A program made the translations under genes and the position numbers. A stretch of 64,000 nucleotides of DNA. It comes from Ifrita kowaldi. Lineage: Eukaryota > Chordata > Aves > Passeriformes > Cinclosomatidae. The notes beneath the pieces were generated by a model, which did no database searches, had not been told where the DNA came from, and saw only the letters and a program-made list of their open reading frames with translations. The stretch lies in contig VZRS01000253.1 of NCBI GenBank assembly GCA_013398055.1, forward strand, positions 62,001 to 126,000, read 5' to 3'. Positions 38,601 to 50,255 of this stretch are shown here, piece after piece. Within the stretch, counting starts at the first letter, position 1. Every line of letters begins with the position of its first letter.

Positions 38601-39136
38601 ATGAAACTATTTTTTTAAGTTAAGATTAAAAAAAGAAAAACCCAGCATATTTTATTCACGTTTGATATTTAAAAGAGGCGACATTGTTTCTGCATATGAG
38701 GAAACTGACAAATAGGTAGAATTCAGTCCTCATTTTTACTGTATTACAGTAATTTTAGCTATGCAGTTTTTAATTAAAAATTTGAAACCTAACTGTGATG
38801 ACAGCCAGAAGAGACATGATCAAATTTATTGAAAAAGATATGAGATATTAATCTCCTCCTTCACAGCCTAGATTTCCTTTATTTCTGTCACTGAGCTGAA
38901 CCCAGTGCTGGGGATAAGTCGCCTCTTTGATGGGTAGCAGCCTAGGATACAGTTCATTCAGGGATATATCAGGGCTATACTAGACTCCTCCCCAAATAAG
39001 CAGGATCATAAAAACAAAAAATCAAGTGAAAAAGAACCAAAGGATCCTGATCCAACATCTAATTCAATAAAGGGATAACTGGTGTTAGTGCAGGTTGCTC
39101 AAGATGTGGCATCTGTGTTGAAAGTGGCTTTTTGGT
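32663..39136. other. Non-coding unique sequence with AT-rich enhancer-like patches
   Basis: No gene is supported; frames at 33751-34351 and 35963-36361 reach 107-134 codons and are unrecognised. A further MIR-like fragment may lie at 32870-32930 (AGATGAAGAAAACATG, AAACAGAGAGATAAAAATGC). AT-rich blocks at 36985-37135 (TTATGCAAAATTG, TTCGATTAGAG, GAATATTC palindrome) and 38500-38700 are candidate conserved elements. A two-copy 15-base tandem lies at 35866-35895. Confidence 0.55.
35866..35895. repeat. Two-copy 15-bp tandem repeat
   Basis: GTGGGTGAAGGGGTT occurs twice, head to tail and without a mismatch (35866-35880 and 35881-35895), followed by a partial third start GTG. Such a perfect short duplication is probably recent replication slippage. 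No function is implied. Confidence 0.9.
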
Positions 39137-39232
39137 ACAGACACATGAAGCTCAAGAACTTGATGTCCTGAAAGGCACAGCTGAAATGCAATAGCAAAGC
39201 TGTGGGGGGGGATTCGAACCCTAAATAACCGG
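39137..39232 (+). mobile_element. MIR-type SINE relic
   Basis: The order is ACAGACACATGAAGCTCAAG, AACTTGATGTCCTG, GGCACAGCTG, AATAGCAAAGCTG, then GATTCGAACCCTAA. MIR shows ACAGATGAGGAAACTGAGGC, GTTAAGTGACTTGCCC, GGTCACACAGCTAG, GTGGCAGAGCCGGG and GATTCGAACCCAGG. The GATTCGAACCC match is the complement of the tRNA-type pol III B box (GGTTCGAATC), which gave the first clue. A poly-G run (39203-39211) interrupts the relic. Confidence 0.45.
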
Positions 39233-40020
39233 GGATGTTGTGATATAACCTGAGAACATCGGCAGCTGCTATAAATGATCACCTTTCACAACATGCCTTA
39301 CAGTGGGTCTGAACTGAGCAGAAATGAAAGGAAATTGTGCCAAGGGATTGGGAGTCGGCCGACGTGGACACCTGGGATTGCTCCAGGGATGCTGCACAGC
39401 TGCTTGGGGGGTGCGTGGCAGCAGAGCCTTGGGGGCTGCAGGGGAGCCCTGTCTGAGCAGTGCAAAGCCAGGCAGTTTGCACAGCACCCTGGAAACCCTT
39501 CCCAGAGGAATAGCTGGTACCCGGTGAACACCAATTTCAGCAGCTCTCTGGCCAAGAACCATAGTGCTCACAACCCTGTGGCCGGATCTCACCGCCCTCC
39601 ACGGCAGCACTCTGGAGTCACTGCAGCACACAGCTCGGTTCTTAAAAGACACCCTCAGGCACAAAGAGAAATGAATGATCTCCAGGAATTCAGCTGGTTC
39701 CTTGAGATTCATTCAGTCAAGGAAAAAAATATAACCTCCTTCTTCCTAGACCCTGACACCTGACTCAGAAATGAATCATCAGAAAAAAAAGCAAAAATCA
39801 AGCCAAAAAACATCTTAGGCTGCGTGTCTCATTTTGTTTTGGTTTTTAAGACAAATAACCCCCCTAATTCCATTCCAAAGTCCTTGTTAAACCATCTCCC
39901 CCAGCCTCCTGCTTAAAGTTTCCAGCTCCCCGTTTAAATTAACTTGCTGAATGTTCGAGTCCCTGCCTGGTTGGAGGCACTATCTGGTCCATCGGAGGAG
40001 CCTGGCTGCTCACGTGGCAG
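39233..40020. other. Non-coding, moderately GC-rich stretch
   Basis: Overlapping frames of 162 codons (plus, 39275-39763) and 147 codons (minus, 39269-39712) exist here. Both arise where GC content rises and stops are scarcer; neither has a recognised domain and both cannot be real. Scattered CpGs lead into the CpG-enriched stretch downstream. Confidence 0.5.
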
Positions 40021-40500
40021 CTCTCATTAGCGAAAGGCAGGGACTCAGCTGCGCCGGCTTTGATAAGCCCGGCTCCACTCTCACAAGTACGCCGCAAAGC
40101 AATTAAAACAGCAAAGGGCCCTTTTTTCCCCTACCATCCTTCTTCTTCCTCCTCCAAAGCTGAATAAAAATGATTTGATAAATTATTCTTTTCAGAGCTA
40201 AACACTCAGGCGAAGGAAGGGGGAGGAGGGAAAATCCACACAGGGGAGGCAAGTCGCTCCTGAGGACCCATTATTAGCCCGTATCCCCAGCTCGGCGGCA
40301 ATCAGGACAAATCCTGGTGCTCGGGGTGGGGCAGTGCCACAGCGATGCTCCTCGCCATCCATCTCCCGCTGCTCGCAGACCTCTGGATGTGCGCCGTGTG
40401 TGCGCATTTGTGTGCGGAGTGGATGGGAGTCGGGCAGGTGCTCAGGACAGCGTCAGCCCAGTGTTATTGCACTGCCTGCCTTTAGATGCAGCGCAGGCAC
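40021..40500. promoter_or_regulatory. CpG-enriched stretch, possible promoter or weak CpG island
   Basis: By direct count there are 23 CpG dinucleotides in these 480 bases, whereas most 60-base lines elsewhere in the window have none or one. Local GC is visibly raised at 40021-40110 and again at 40260-40500, with CpG-bearing runs such as GCGCCGGC, CTCGGCGGC and GTGCGCCGTGTGTGCGC. A TATA-like AT block (40160-40190) lies in the middle. It could be the promoter of an unseen non-coding RNA, an alternative first exon or a methylation-protected enhancer. No reading frame here is recognisable. Confidence 0.3.
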
Positions 40501-42143
40501 AGCTCAATTCCCTCAGCAACCTCTGAATTCCTCTGACTTAAACTAGGGAAGGAAGCCCTCAGGAGGCTGATAAAAAACACAGTTTGGAGGCGCCTGGCTA
40601 TGATACCATTGCCACCATAGCAGGAGACAGAATTGTGTGCTTGAAACAGCCCTGGGGGTTTGCTGTCTGTGTGCAGTGTACCACCACTACTGTGCTTTTC
40701 TGGGATTCCCACACACCAAAATAACCCTCCTGATTACAGAGAAGTGGAAAAGATGGGAAAGCCTGGGTACCACCTAGATTAGATTAAGTGATGCACTGAA
40801 GTGAAGTGCCTACTGATTAATGTGGAACTAACACAAGACCTCCTGCAGGAAGCAGAAACAAAGATGGGCCTCAGGGACTCGGGAAGAGAGGAAGGGTTGG
40901 CATGGCAATAACACAGCTCACAGTGAGAGACCTGCTTCTGCAAACCGGGCTTGGCATTCACAGAAGGGAGCACCTGATGGCCAGGGATTGAATGGGAAGG
41001 CTTAATTGAGACTGCAGTATCCAAGAACAGACATGGCAGACATTAGCCAGTACTTAGGCTCTATCTTTGTTTTTCAAATGCATCTGCAAAATTACTTCTA
41101 TTAAATAGGATTCTGTCAAGTGCTTGAATCTACAGTCTGCTCAGCAAACAAGTACTATCACTGGATTGGCCAACCACCTCTGAAACTCTCTGTCTCTCCT
41201 TGCTTAGTCTCTGATCATAATCTGGCTTTCGAGCCAGGCTTTCCAGTCCTCATTGTGGGAATTATCTGCCATTTCCCACGGCATTAGCAACTGCAGTTTG
41301 TAGTGAGAAGAGAGATGCAGAGAAGGATGGTAATTTGGGAAAAAACCCCAACAAAAACAAACCAACCCCAACAAAACTACTGCACACAAAGGTTTCCAAC
41401 CAGCAGCACATACCTGCTACAATCCAAAATAAAACAACTGTAAAGCTGCAAAATCCTGCTCCTTTCCCCCTATGTCAGAAACCCACCTGACTTACACCAG
41501 GATGCGCAGTGAAGAAGGGTTAATGTGCAAGATGTTCTATACAATGTCTTCAGAGAGGAATTCTCTCTCTTGCTGTCACCTACAGAAATGTGAGCGGTTC
41601 ATCCATTTAGGTGACAACATCTCTGACTTAGAAAAGCAGTTTCAGAGAAGGGGAAGTATATCAGAACATCTAGGAAGTTAAGAGGGAGAGAAGCTGGGAA
41701 CTGGGAGTTTCCTGGCAGCCTCAGGTGGATGCTACTGCAATGATGCATGATAAAGAGGCATGGAGAGAGAGGCAGAGGGTGTAGAGGACACAGTGCTGTT
41801 TCCAAGTGATCATCCATCACCAGTGGCTCTGCCTTCTCCTTTTCATGCCAACAGGTGATGGAGCCTAATCCATAAAACATTTCCTGGGTGTCACTAACTG
41901 GAAGACACATTGGAGGGTTACATTCACTCTGCATAAGAAATAACTTCCCAGATGAAGGAGAGAGCTGCCACTTTTAAACTCCCTGTGCTTTCCTCCTCCC
42001 CACCTGTCCCTGCATGCTGCACCCAAGAAATCATCTGTCTCTCTCCACCCGCTTCTCCTCTCCTCACCAGCTGCTTCTTTGATCCCTACCACAGGCTCCT
42101 CTTTCATAGGTACTTTTAATGTAAGTATTCTGTATATTTTACG

Positions 42144-42176
42144 TGTTTGTTGTTTTTGTTTTGTTTTGTTTTGTTT
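42144..42176. repeat. (TTTTG)n low-complexity tract
   Basis: GTTTGTTGTTTTTGTTTTG is followed by further TTTTG units, about 33 bases of T and G only. It is a simple-sequence tract with no associated retroposon body seen. Confidence 0.85.
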
Positions 42177-42519
42177 CTACAGGGTACCCCACATACATAG
42201 ACCTGTGGAGTCTTCTCATAATCACAAGAGGAAAATCAGTTTCTAGCACATCCAATAGCTCCTCCAGCTCCTGGCTTCTCTCAGCTCATCACTCCCTTCT
42301 CACACACTCCTGAACCCATTCCTAATTCATACTCTGTACATACCATTTCAACATTTCAACAAAAAACTCCCAAATGTGCACATCCAGTAAAACACAGCAA
42401 AAGCATAATGTCTCTGTTTAGCCTAAGTGACAGGGCCCTAATGACTACAAGAGTCTGGACTACAAGATCTCTGATGGTACTGCTCCCAAAATAATTAAAA
42501 CAGAAATCTGTAGGAAGGG

Positions 42520-42539
42520 AAAAAAAAAAAAAAAAAAAA
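42520..42539. repeat. Poly-A run of 20
   Basis: Twenty consecutive A residues, flanked by AGGAAGGG and GGGGTTC. It may be a retroposon tail, but the sequence upstream is not recognisable as one. Its length is likely variable and prone to sequencing error. Confidence 0.9.
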
Positions 42540-44415
42540 GGGGTTCTAGCAGGCATAGCCACTAACTAAATGATTTTCATTTAAATTTACAAACAAAAAA
42601 TGGCTGGATGATTCCTTAACTACTTTGGATTTGGGGTCTGAAATATGACTCAGGTTACAGCTGATGGAATCAGCAGGTTTTCCTGTAATGTTCTGGAATT
42701 GAATGATCGTTTTGACAAACCTCTGCATGCATCAGCAACGTTGGCAGCCTTCACAAACAGGAATTAAGTCCTTAAGTAGCAGGGAGAGAGAAGAGGGCTG
42801 CAGGGAAGCCATGGAGAAGGGGGAGCACTGCAAAGCTGGTGTGGGGAGCCCAAATTTAGGAGAGCTGGGGGAATGGTGGGATAGAAGGGGGACAACTGCA
42901 ACGCAGGTAGGGGCACTGGCAGAGCTGGGTGTAATGAATGATGAGCAGCAGCTGTTTGTGCCCAGCTCCATCATGGCACATTTTTCACTAGAACTAGAAT
43001 TCAACTGTTCTTAATACCAACTCCTGTGCCATTTATTGCCTGACTTACCAAACCAACTCACTTCTGCAGTTGCATTCTTACATCAGCAAATTGATGGTTC
43101 TGACTGCCAGCCTCAGCTGTCAGCCATCCAAGTGTTTTTAAAATCTATTGCATTTGATGTTACGACATTTACTTGTCTCCTGAATGAGAGGTGGAGTATC
43201 TGGAGAGTAGATGAATCTCACCTGTAATTAAATGCTTCTAAGAAATAAAGTGGGTACAGGATTAGGGTGGGTGAGCATCTTGAAGATGGATATATGCTCT
43301 CTGAGCAATCTGCCTGTGCTTTGGAGGATGAAACGTCATAGAACCATGGGAGGCTAAGAACGCAAGAGGGAAGGATGGTGCAAGAGAAAAAAAGAGGAGA
43401 AAGAAGACCTAGAGACAGCCAAGAATGACAGTGAGACAGAGAAGACTCCCTAAAGAAAGCAACGCAGGTGGAATCACTGAACAAAGAAATAGGAGGAAAG
43501 AAAAGCTCTGTAGAGAGCCACTGAGCACAGTACCCCGCCTTCAATCCCCTCCAGAGGAATAAATGCTGACCCTACTTCTTCCCTGGCTTGTCAGGGGCTG
43601 TTTGGCTGAATAAGTCCAGCCCAGCAGCCCTCTCTCGCTCTCTCAGCATTAATATATTCATTTCATTATTCAATTATTTAAAACATTTCTTATGTTCCGT
43701 CTATTTCACACAGATGGAGGTGGGGTGAGCTGCTCCCTCTCTCTTTAAAGCCTGTACTGCAGGAGCCTCGAGGAATGTAGGGCACAAAGTGCTCCTCAGC
43801 ACTCCCTCCTCCACCAGCTTCACCCTGGCTCCAGCACCAGACGCTGCCTGCCTTCCGTGCACCTCGGAGACCTCGTTTGAAGGGCCACCCTGTGAGTGAC
43901 CGCTGCCACTGCAGCGTCCCCTGCAAGGAGCAGGGTGCTCTGTGCCACCGCGGGCTGTCAGAGGGACACAGAGGCACTGGAAGTTGCTCTCTTGTCGAAC
44001 TCTGCTGGCCCCTGCAGACAAGCTGCTGCCTCGCGATGTGTAAAACGTGAAGGCTGCAGGTTACAGAGAGACTCTTCCTCTCCATTTGTCTATCAGCTGT
44101 TGAGGGGCTAATTAGCTTGTTAGTCTTGATGTCTCTCTCAGGCTTGCAAACGACCATAAATCTCCTCCTTTCTTCCAGGGGAGCATTAACGTGGATTCTT
44201 GGATGGGAGACCTCCAAAGAAGACTTAAGGTGCTGAAGGCAGCAGGGTTCATGAGTGAGAGGCTGTCATTCCTCCTACAACATCATTAGTCCCTGTGTCC
44301 CAAAATGATGCCGAGAAGGGCCATCTGTAAAGCAGAGTCCTTGACCATTTGCAGTTACAAGAGTCAATAGGTATTACACACCACTGCCTCACAAAGGACA
44401 CTACTAAAATGCCAT

Positions 44416-44527
44416 GGAGTAAAGTTGAAAGATCCCTGCCAAATCACCTAGCCAACCCCTGCTGCTCAAAAGCATCAGCCACATTAAAATCATTCCTGAA
44501 AGCCATTTTTCCAACCTATTCTGAACT
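44416..44527 (-). mobile_element. Old CR1 3' UTR relic
   Basis: The plus strand reads GGAGTAAAGTTGAAAGATCC, CCAAATCACCTAGCCAACCC, CTGCTGCTCAAAAGCA, CATTAAAATCATTCCTG and AAAGCCATTTTTCCAACC. This matches the order of a CR1 3' UTR complement common in turtles, crocodilians and birds (GGTTGGAAGAGACC, TCATCTAGTCCAACCCCTGC, TCAAAGCAGGACCAA, AAATCATCCCAGCCAGGGC). The terminal octamers have been lost. It looks like an old, truncated copy. Confidence 0.55.
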
Positions 44528-47520
44528 CCCAGCAGTTCAGGGTCCGTGTCCCCCCAGGCCCTCTGCTCCATTATGTCACAACAGGGTCTGAAAATAACTT
44601 TGCTACCACATGGGACTTTTCCTCCTCTACCCCAACCCACATCCAGGAAGCTGTTACAAGCATCGCTGCATACTTTCAACTCATGATTTTGACTCCCATC
44701 AGACTTTGTGCTATGTCACTGTTAGATGAACCACTTTTCAAGGAAGGCTACCTAATTAAAGGTACCTCACACACAAAGATATTACTCTGTCCTCTGTTTG
44801 ACTAACAGTCCTTGTTTGCCACAGCTTACGGAACAGCCAGGCCTGCCTGCTGCTCTGCTGTGTCCCTGTACTGCCTGGCGTGGGCTGCTTGTTAAGTGGC
44901 ACTAAGGAATGGGAAATTCAGCTGGTCTTGAGTGGTACCATCAGTGTGGGGTTTGCCTTGGGATTCCTGCAGCTTGTCACTAGAACTGGTGGGTGTATCC
45001 AGCACCCAAAATCCTCATTTGAGGCAGAGCTGGGTAAGGATTTTTCAGGGAATCAACCAGATATTTTTAGTTTAGCTTAGCTATTTTTTTTTTCTTTAAG
45101 AAGGAGTTAGCTATTTGACAAAGATTTTGCTGTACCTTTATTAGCAACCCATATTGTGTTCAACTCTTACGGGAGAATTCCCTAAGTGCAATTCCACTCA
45201 GGCAATTCTGCCAGTAATCTGCATGGTTACCAACACTAAGGCATCGTAGCAGATAAGGAGAGAGCACCTGGGGAATTCAGCCTTTTGCTCTGCCATGAGG
45301 ATTTCCTGCAGTGCATTCTCAGACTTTTGTCCAATTCTGTGATAAATGTTCTCAAATGATGGAGTATTCAACTGTTCCCTTTATAGGAAGAGTTCCCGAG
45401 CCAAGAGCAACTCACTGACACAAAGTGAATCTGGATAATCAGCCCCATTTGCATTCTTTCCCTCCTGATGCTAGCTAAAGCTGGGTAAACAATTCTGAAT
45501 GAATCATTTATTAGCTTAATTCTACCTTCTCCAATTCATGAACTGTCCACTGGCGCTTCCCAGTTTCGTTTCCTCCAGCCTATTTTCTCTTCAGAATCAT
45601 TTGGGTATAAACACAACACAATTCACTGAAGTCAGCAGGATTATTTCTTCGCATAAAAGGACAAATTCTTTGCATAAAAGTAAGCTTGTGCTTTAAAGCT
45701 TTTGATGAACAGGGCTTGTCTTGATGGGTCTTGTTTGTTTTTTTCTTTAGAAACTATCTTTCATTTTCAACTTACTTGTTAGCAGCTGAAATTTTACAAC
45801 TATCTCTCTTGAATACAAGAGTCATGTGGTAAGTTTGCAAAATCTTGAATGGATGAACGTAACTCCTAGAGCACTTAACTTCCTAGGAAACCAACACAAT
45901 TCACAGTGTGTTTTCTTAGGGCCACATTGCCAGTACTGCAGTATAAAAAAGTCAGGAGTCAGACCCTCAAAGTTAAAAATCTCTGTGGCTTTGTGGTTTT
46001 TTCCAAGTAATAAATGTTAGGTTCTTTTCATTAGTCCCCTTGCTTTTTAACCCTTCAGGTCCATTTTCTTCATCAAAAGCACAAGGGCCAGAAACATGCT
46101 GCTTCAATGAAAAAAAAAAAAATCTTGACTTCAACAGCAATGCTTTCACACAAACAGTGAATACAACAAGCCTCACAACAAAACATGAGTGCTGGCAACA
46201 CCTAACTAAACAATTATGCACTAATAATACAAACTAAACATTAGTTTGCAATGCTGAATTGATTGCCATGTTTTCTACAACAGTTCCAGCCAGGGGACTT
46301 CTTTTCCGAGATAATCGCACAAATCAAACTCAAAAGGGGTAGAACAAAATCAGGTTCAAATTGAACATTCAAGCCAATGCTGAAGGAAGGATTTTGGCTT
46401 CTAAGCTCTATTTGCTCCCTGCTTAGGGTTGCCCTAAACACTAACTTTTTGTCCAGGGTGCCTTTCCAGTGTATGATCCATAGGTACTGTCCCCCTCTCT
46501 GTGCCAACTAGGCAAACACCTCATCTTCATTTGTGGGGTGTTCCCTTTGCTTGCTGTGACAATGTCATTCCTCCGTCACCTCTAATATACGAGCATCTCA
46601 GGGACTGCTCTAGGACTGGATTTCTTTCCCCAGGAGTGTCTAACTCATCCCCTAAGCAGCGCCCTCTCCCTTGCACCTGTTTAGAAAGAGCAGCAGCCTA
46701 TCGCTCTCCAAGAGCGATGTGAGCACTCCCTCTGCTGTCGCACACAGGCTCCAGGCAGCTGGGCATTCCGTAGCCTTGTGTAGCTCCTGCCTTCCACTAC
46801 TAATAGCTATTTGGCTGGCATTTGTCTCGCAGTGGAAGGGTTACCGCAACACATGCTGGGAACGTCTGGCCACAGGAAACTCCAAGTGATGGAGATGTTT
46901 CCAGTCCTCTTGCCCCCATCAGACCTAGTGATTTCTAAACTGGGGGCATACATGCGTTGCCTGCACTCCGTGAGATTCAATTTATACCAGTAGACAAGAA
47001 GTCAAGTTCATGATCCCCAGAACAGGAGAGCAGATGGCTTCGTGCTTTTGATTTTTTCAAGTGAAACCATCTGGCTAATTCTCTGAGGCTTGTGTGTGTG
47101 TGTGTGTGTGTTAGCAGAGTGACACAGCCCGTTTCCCTGTCGAGGCTATGCCTGCAGCCACAAGGGAGAATTTGTTACTTTGGAAGTGGATCCTTCCCAT
47201 TCCGACCTTTACAGACAGGGAAGAGGTATCGGCATGGCTGTAGTCACTAACAGCAGCAAATGAGATGTGTCACAATAATGTATCAGCAAAGTTGTGGCCT
47301 TTTCTTATCTTCCCACAAAACCAGTGTCTGCTAAGGCAATTCTCACACATCCACCCGACAGGTCACAAGTCAGGAGATCTGACCTGATTTACCGCAAAGG
47401 TCAAGAAAGAGTGTACCACCCTCTGACCAGCGTTCGTCTCCTTCCCTCCTTAGGCCTTTCTGCCATTCTCCCCCACCTTTCAGTCAGCCAGGTATCCAAG
47501 CACCCATACTCCCACCTCTC
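44528..47520. other. Non-coding unique sequence
   Basis: No gene or clear transposon was found. CGCATAAAAGGACAAATTCT is followed by TTGCATAAAAG (45649-45680), a near-direct repeat of a TTYGCATAAAAG unit. A (TG)n microsatellite sits at 47091-47111. Open frames remain below 112 codons. Confidence 0.6.
47091..47111. repeat. (TG)10 microsatellite
   Basis: Ten uninterrupted TG units plus one T. It is an ordinary dinucleotide microsatellite, likely polymorphic. Confidence 0.95.
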
Positions 47521-47668
47521 CATCCACACAACACTCTTGAAGAGCTCGGTCAGTGCTGGCACCCCCATTTTACAAATGGGCTTGAAGCCCAGACAGACTT
47601 CTCTCTATCAGATGGGAAATACATGACAGAACAAAGCCTCCTGCTACCCAGCTTAACTCCCTAATACA
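47521..47668 (+). mobile_element. MIR-type SINE relic
   Basis: The order is CACAACACTCTTGAAGAG, CCCCCATTTTACAAATGGG, CTTGAAGCCCAGACAGAC, then GAACAAAGCCTCCTGCTACC and CAGCTTAACTCCCTAATAC. MIR shows CACAACAACCCTATGAGGTAG, CCCCATTTTACAGATGAGG, AAACTGAGGCACAGAGAG, and after the B box CCAGG, CTCC, and a TGCTCTAACCACTA-like end. The CCCCATTTTACA block is especially characteristic. The middle part (the region of GGTCACACAGC) is badly eroded. Confidence 0.55.
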
Positions 47669-50130
47669 AGAGATGGCAAACATTTTCATAGGCTGCTGCC
47701 AAGTTTGTTTAAAGCAAATCAGCAAGCAAGCTTTGAAGGTTATTATCACGGTTTCCAGCCCAAGTCTTAGTGAAAGCTTGACTTGGCATTGCTAACAATG
47801 GTCTGCCAATGCTGCTCTTCCCACTGGGCCAACATTACCTCCGTGACAGAAAGTTCCTGAGTTGTCTTCCCACTTGGCGCAGGATGCTGCAGTGGCTGAT
47901 ACCCAGCCTCTCAAAGTCTCCTGTCAGTTCACTAGACCAAGATATATTCCTGCATCGAGCACCTGCTCTAGCATAGCATTTCCATACCACAGCTACATCA
48001 ACCTGCCAGCCCAGGAGGAAATGTGCAGGTAATGCCTCATGCAGGGCCTGTGTTTTCAGCCCATCTTCTGGGATCGATCCTCTCGTTGTGTTTACATTCA
48101 GGTGCTATGGGCCTTGGGAATCCTGCTTCCCACTGCAGGCAGGTTCAGGCTCATCCTACCCATCCCTGTGTTGCTTGTAAAGCTTCCTGCCAGCAGAAGG
48201 GAAGTCTCTTGGCAGGCCTACTTATGGAATGCAGACAGCAGCATCCTCAGTGGCTACTCATGGTAGTAGCCACCAGCACGATTAACCTGGCGGATGAGTA
48301 ATATACCCTGCAACAGCAGAAAAATGTCTCCCCTACTTCATCGTACCCTACTGGTCCTGGAGCAGTCAAATGCCCTCTTGGAAGCAGAGCTTCCCACAGC
48401 AATAGGCAGTTGGCTGCTCGTGCAGGACTCCTCTCTGGGAGATGCCCATGCCTGAGGCCAGCATGTCTCTCTGGCACAGAGGGGACAGTGGGTGCAGCAT
48501 GTGGGACTCACTCTGGCACCCACTATGAAAAGCATGGCTGAGGAAACCAGTGCCAGGTGGATGAGCAGCCACAGGGAGCACTGTGCACTGCGTTGGATTG
48601 AGGACAGTGCATGATGTGTGTGACTGTGCTGCTCTCTGTTGGCCGCAGCACAAGGGAACAGATACGGCTTCAAATGCTGCTGTTACTTAAATTTAAGAGG
48701 ATCCTCTAAAGGGCTTTACAGAACAAACCAATATTTGGGAAATGTTTTGCAGCTTCCCACATTGTAACGTGAAGAGGTCAAGACTGAAAGTGCATGAATT
48801 TTATCCTCTGTGATGGGCAATGAAAATTCAGCTATGGATGACTGTGAAACCATTCACAATCGAATGCAAAACAAGAAAAAGAAATCCAGACCACATGATT
48901 TCCAATTACTTACCCTAACCAGCTGTTCTGCCCCATTCCTTTATCTTTCCTTTTCCATTTCCCCAGGCAATTTCCACATCCTTGCTCTTTGGCTTTCCTT
49001 GTCAGGGCTTACAGCAAAGTGTTTCTGCTTAGCGATGCTCTGCCTGAAGCATATGGGGAGCACTGGGGATGGGGAAGCTGATTGGGAATGTGCTGAACTA
49101 ATGATGGTCAGAGCCCAGGACAGAAAATATGGAAGAGAATGCAGTCCCTCAGTGCCAAAAGCTATTAAAAATTGTGGTTCAGTCTTTATCTACAGCATAG
49201 GTAATTTCTCACAAAGAAGTTCCTATCTCCCTCAGGAAACTCTTAACTTTATCTCAGCCTTAAATTCTATGGGGTCCATGTAGGTGTACCTGTGACTCAC
49301 CAGCCCTAGATGCCATCCCACACACATCCTGTCCTGTTCTGCTCTGCTCAGCTGAGTGTGGATGTCCCCTAATGTTTCTGTCTCCTTCTCCATGTCCTCC
49401 CATCCCAAACTCCTACTCACCTAGAGCTTTTTGTCCCAAGTTGCTTTATAGATAGAGAGTTGTTGTACAGCTGGGTTGCTCTCTGACTTGTGAAGGCAGG
49501 GATGGCTTTCAACAGGAGCAGACACACCTGAAGTTAGGTTCTAGTACACTCTTGACTGGCTGGGGGTTACGAATAGCCAGAAAGTAAGAATTGTTTCTCA
49601 GAGAAACATGGAGTTTTTTGAGATGTGCTTTGAGGCTGCTGTGAAATAAAGCGAAGTTTATCAGAAAATACCTGTGGAAAAGAGTATGAAAGAAAAAGAT
49701 GAAATGATGAGCAGGAACACAGATGATGCTTTTTGTTTTCAGGACACTGTTCAGTCCACTGTTCTGTTGTCTTCTCTACATCAGAGGGAGGAAAAGTTTT
49801 CTCAGAAAATTTTCATCAGATTTACACTAATGGTCTTGACAAGGAGTATTTTCCATGAAACTAAGCAGTCCTTCCCCTGCATCATTCCACTTCTCCCCCT
49901 CACCACCATGACCACTTCTGAAGCTGTAAAGGAGTAGTCCACATGCATCCCCTATGTGCCTCATGGACCCTACTTGTTTCTAGCTCAGGATCAAATACCT
50001 GCCTCCAGTGTAATCATTCATGGTCAATGCAAAGAGCTTTGAGCTTATAAGAGAGGGCATGGAGATGTAGGTGCCCTCAACTTTCACTAACACCTGGATC
50101 TATTTAAGTAACTGCGCCCGTGAGAAAAAA
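47669..50130. other. Non-coding unique sequence
   Basis: No gene is supported. Frames of 111 codons (48338-48673 minus) and 157 codons (48810-49283 plus) are unrecognised, and the longer one has no domain, signal peptide or splice context that would argue for it. No repeat family was identified. Confidence 0.55.
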
Positions 50131-50255
50131 CAGCTCCAAGTTCCACTCCTGGCTGTGACAAGCTGCTGTCCATGCTGCATGCTTCCCTTACCTCTGTTTC
50201 CCCTTCAGAGATAAAAATGAAGATTCACACAGCACTGTGAGGAAGGACATCAACT
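50131..50255 (-). mobile_element. MIR-type SINE relic
   Basis: The plus strand shows the complement of MIR in order: CAGCTCCAAGTTCCACTCCT, GGCTGTGACAAGCTGCTGTC, CTTACCTCTGTTTCCCCTTC, AGAGATAAAAATGAAGATT and CACTGTGAGGA. The reference order is GACTGGGTTCGAATCC, GGCTCTGCCACTTACTAGCTGTG, CTTAACCTCTGTGCCTCAG, TTTCCCCATCTGTAAAATGG, GGATAA, then CTCATAGGGTTGTTGTGAGGA. Agreement is best around CCTCTGTTTCCCC. The copy is diverged and old. Confidence 0.55.

Larger units (their letters stand above)
40501..44415. other. Non-coding unique sequence
   Basis: No gene is supported. A TTTTG-type repeat (42144-42176), an A/C-rich tract (about 41339-41377) and a 20-base poly-A (42520-42539) are present. The 43741-44060 interval is mildly CpG-enriched (13 CpGs by count in 320 bases) and carries an unrecognised 175-codon minus-strand frame (43690-44217). 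A purine-rich tract runs at 43360-43420. Confidence 0.55.

Noticed and set aside
39275..39763. 162-codon plus-strand frame and 147-codon minus-strand frame over the same DNA
   Set aside because: Both strands are open over the same GC-rich stretch and neither product is recognisable.
43690..44217. 175-codon minus-strand frame
   Set aside because: No domain recognised; open length is explained by locally higher GC. Kept only as a low-interest finding.
48810..49283. 157-codon plus-strand frame
   Set aside because: No domain or homologue recognised, low-complexity lysine stretch near the start, ordinary surroundings.
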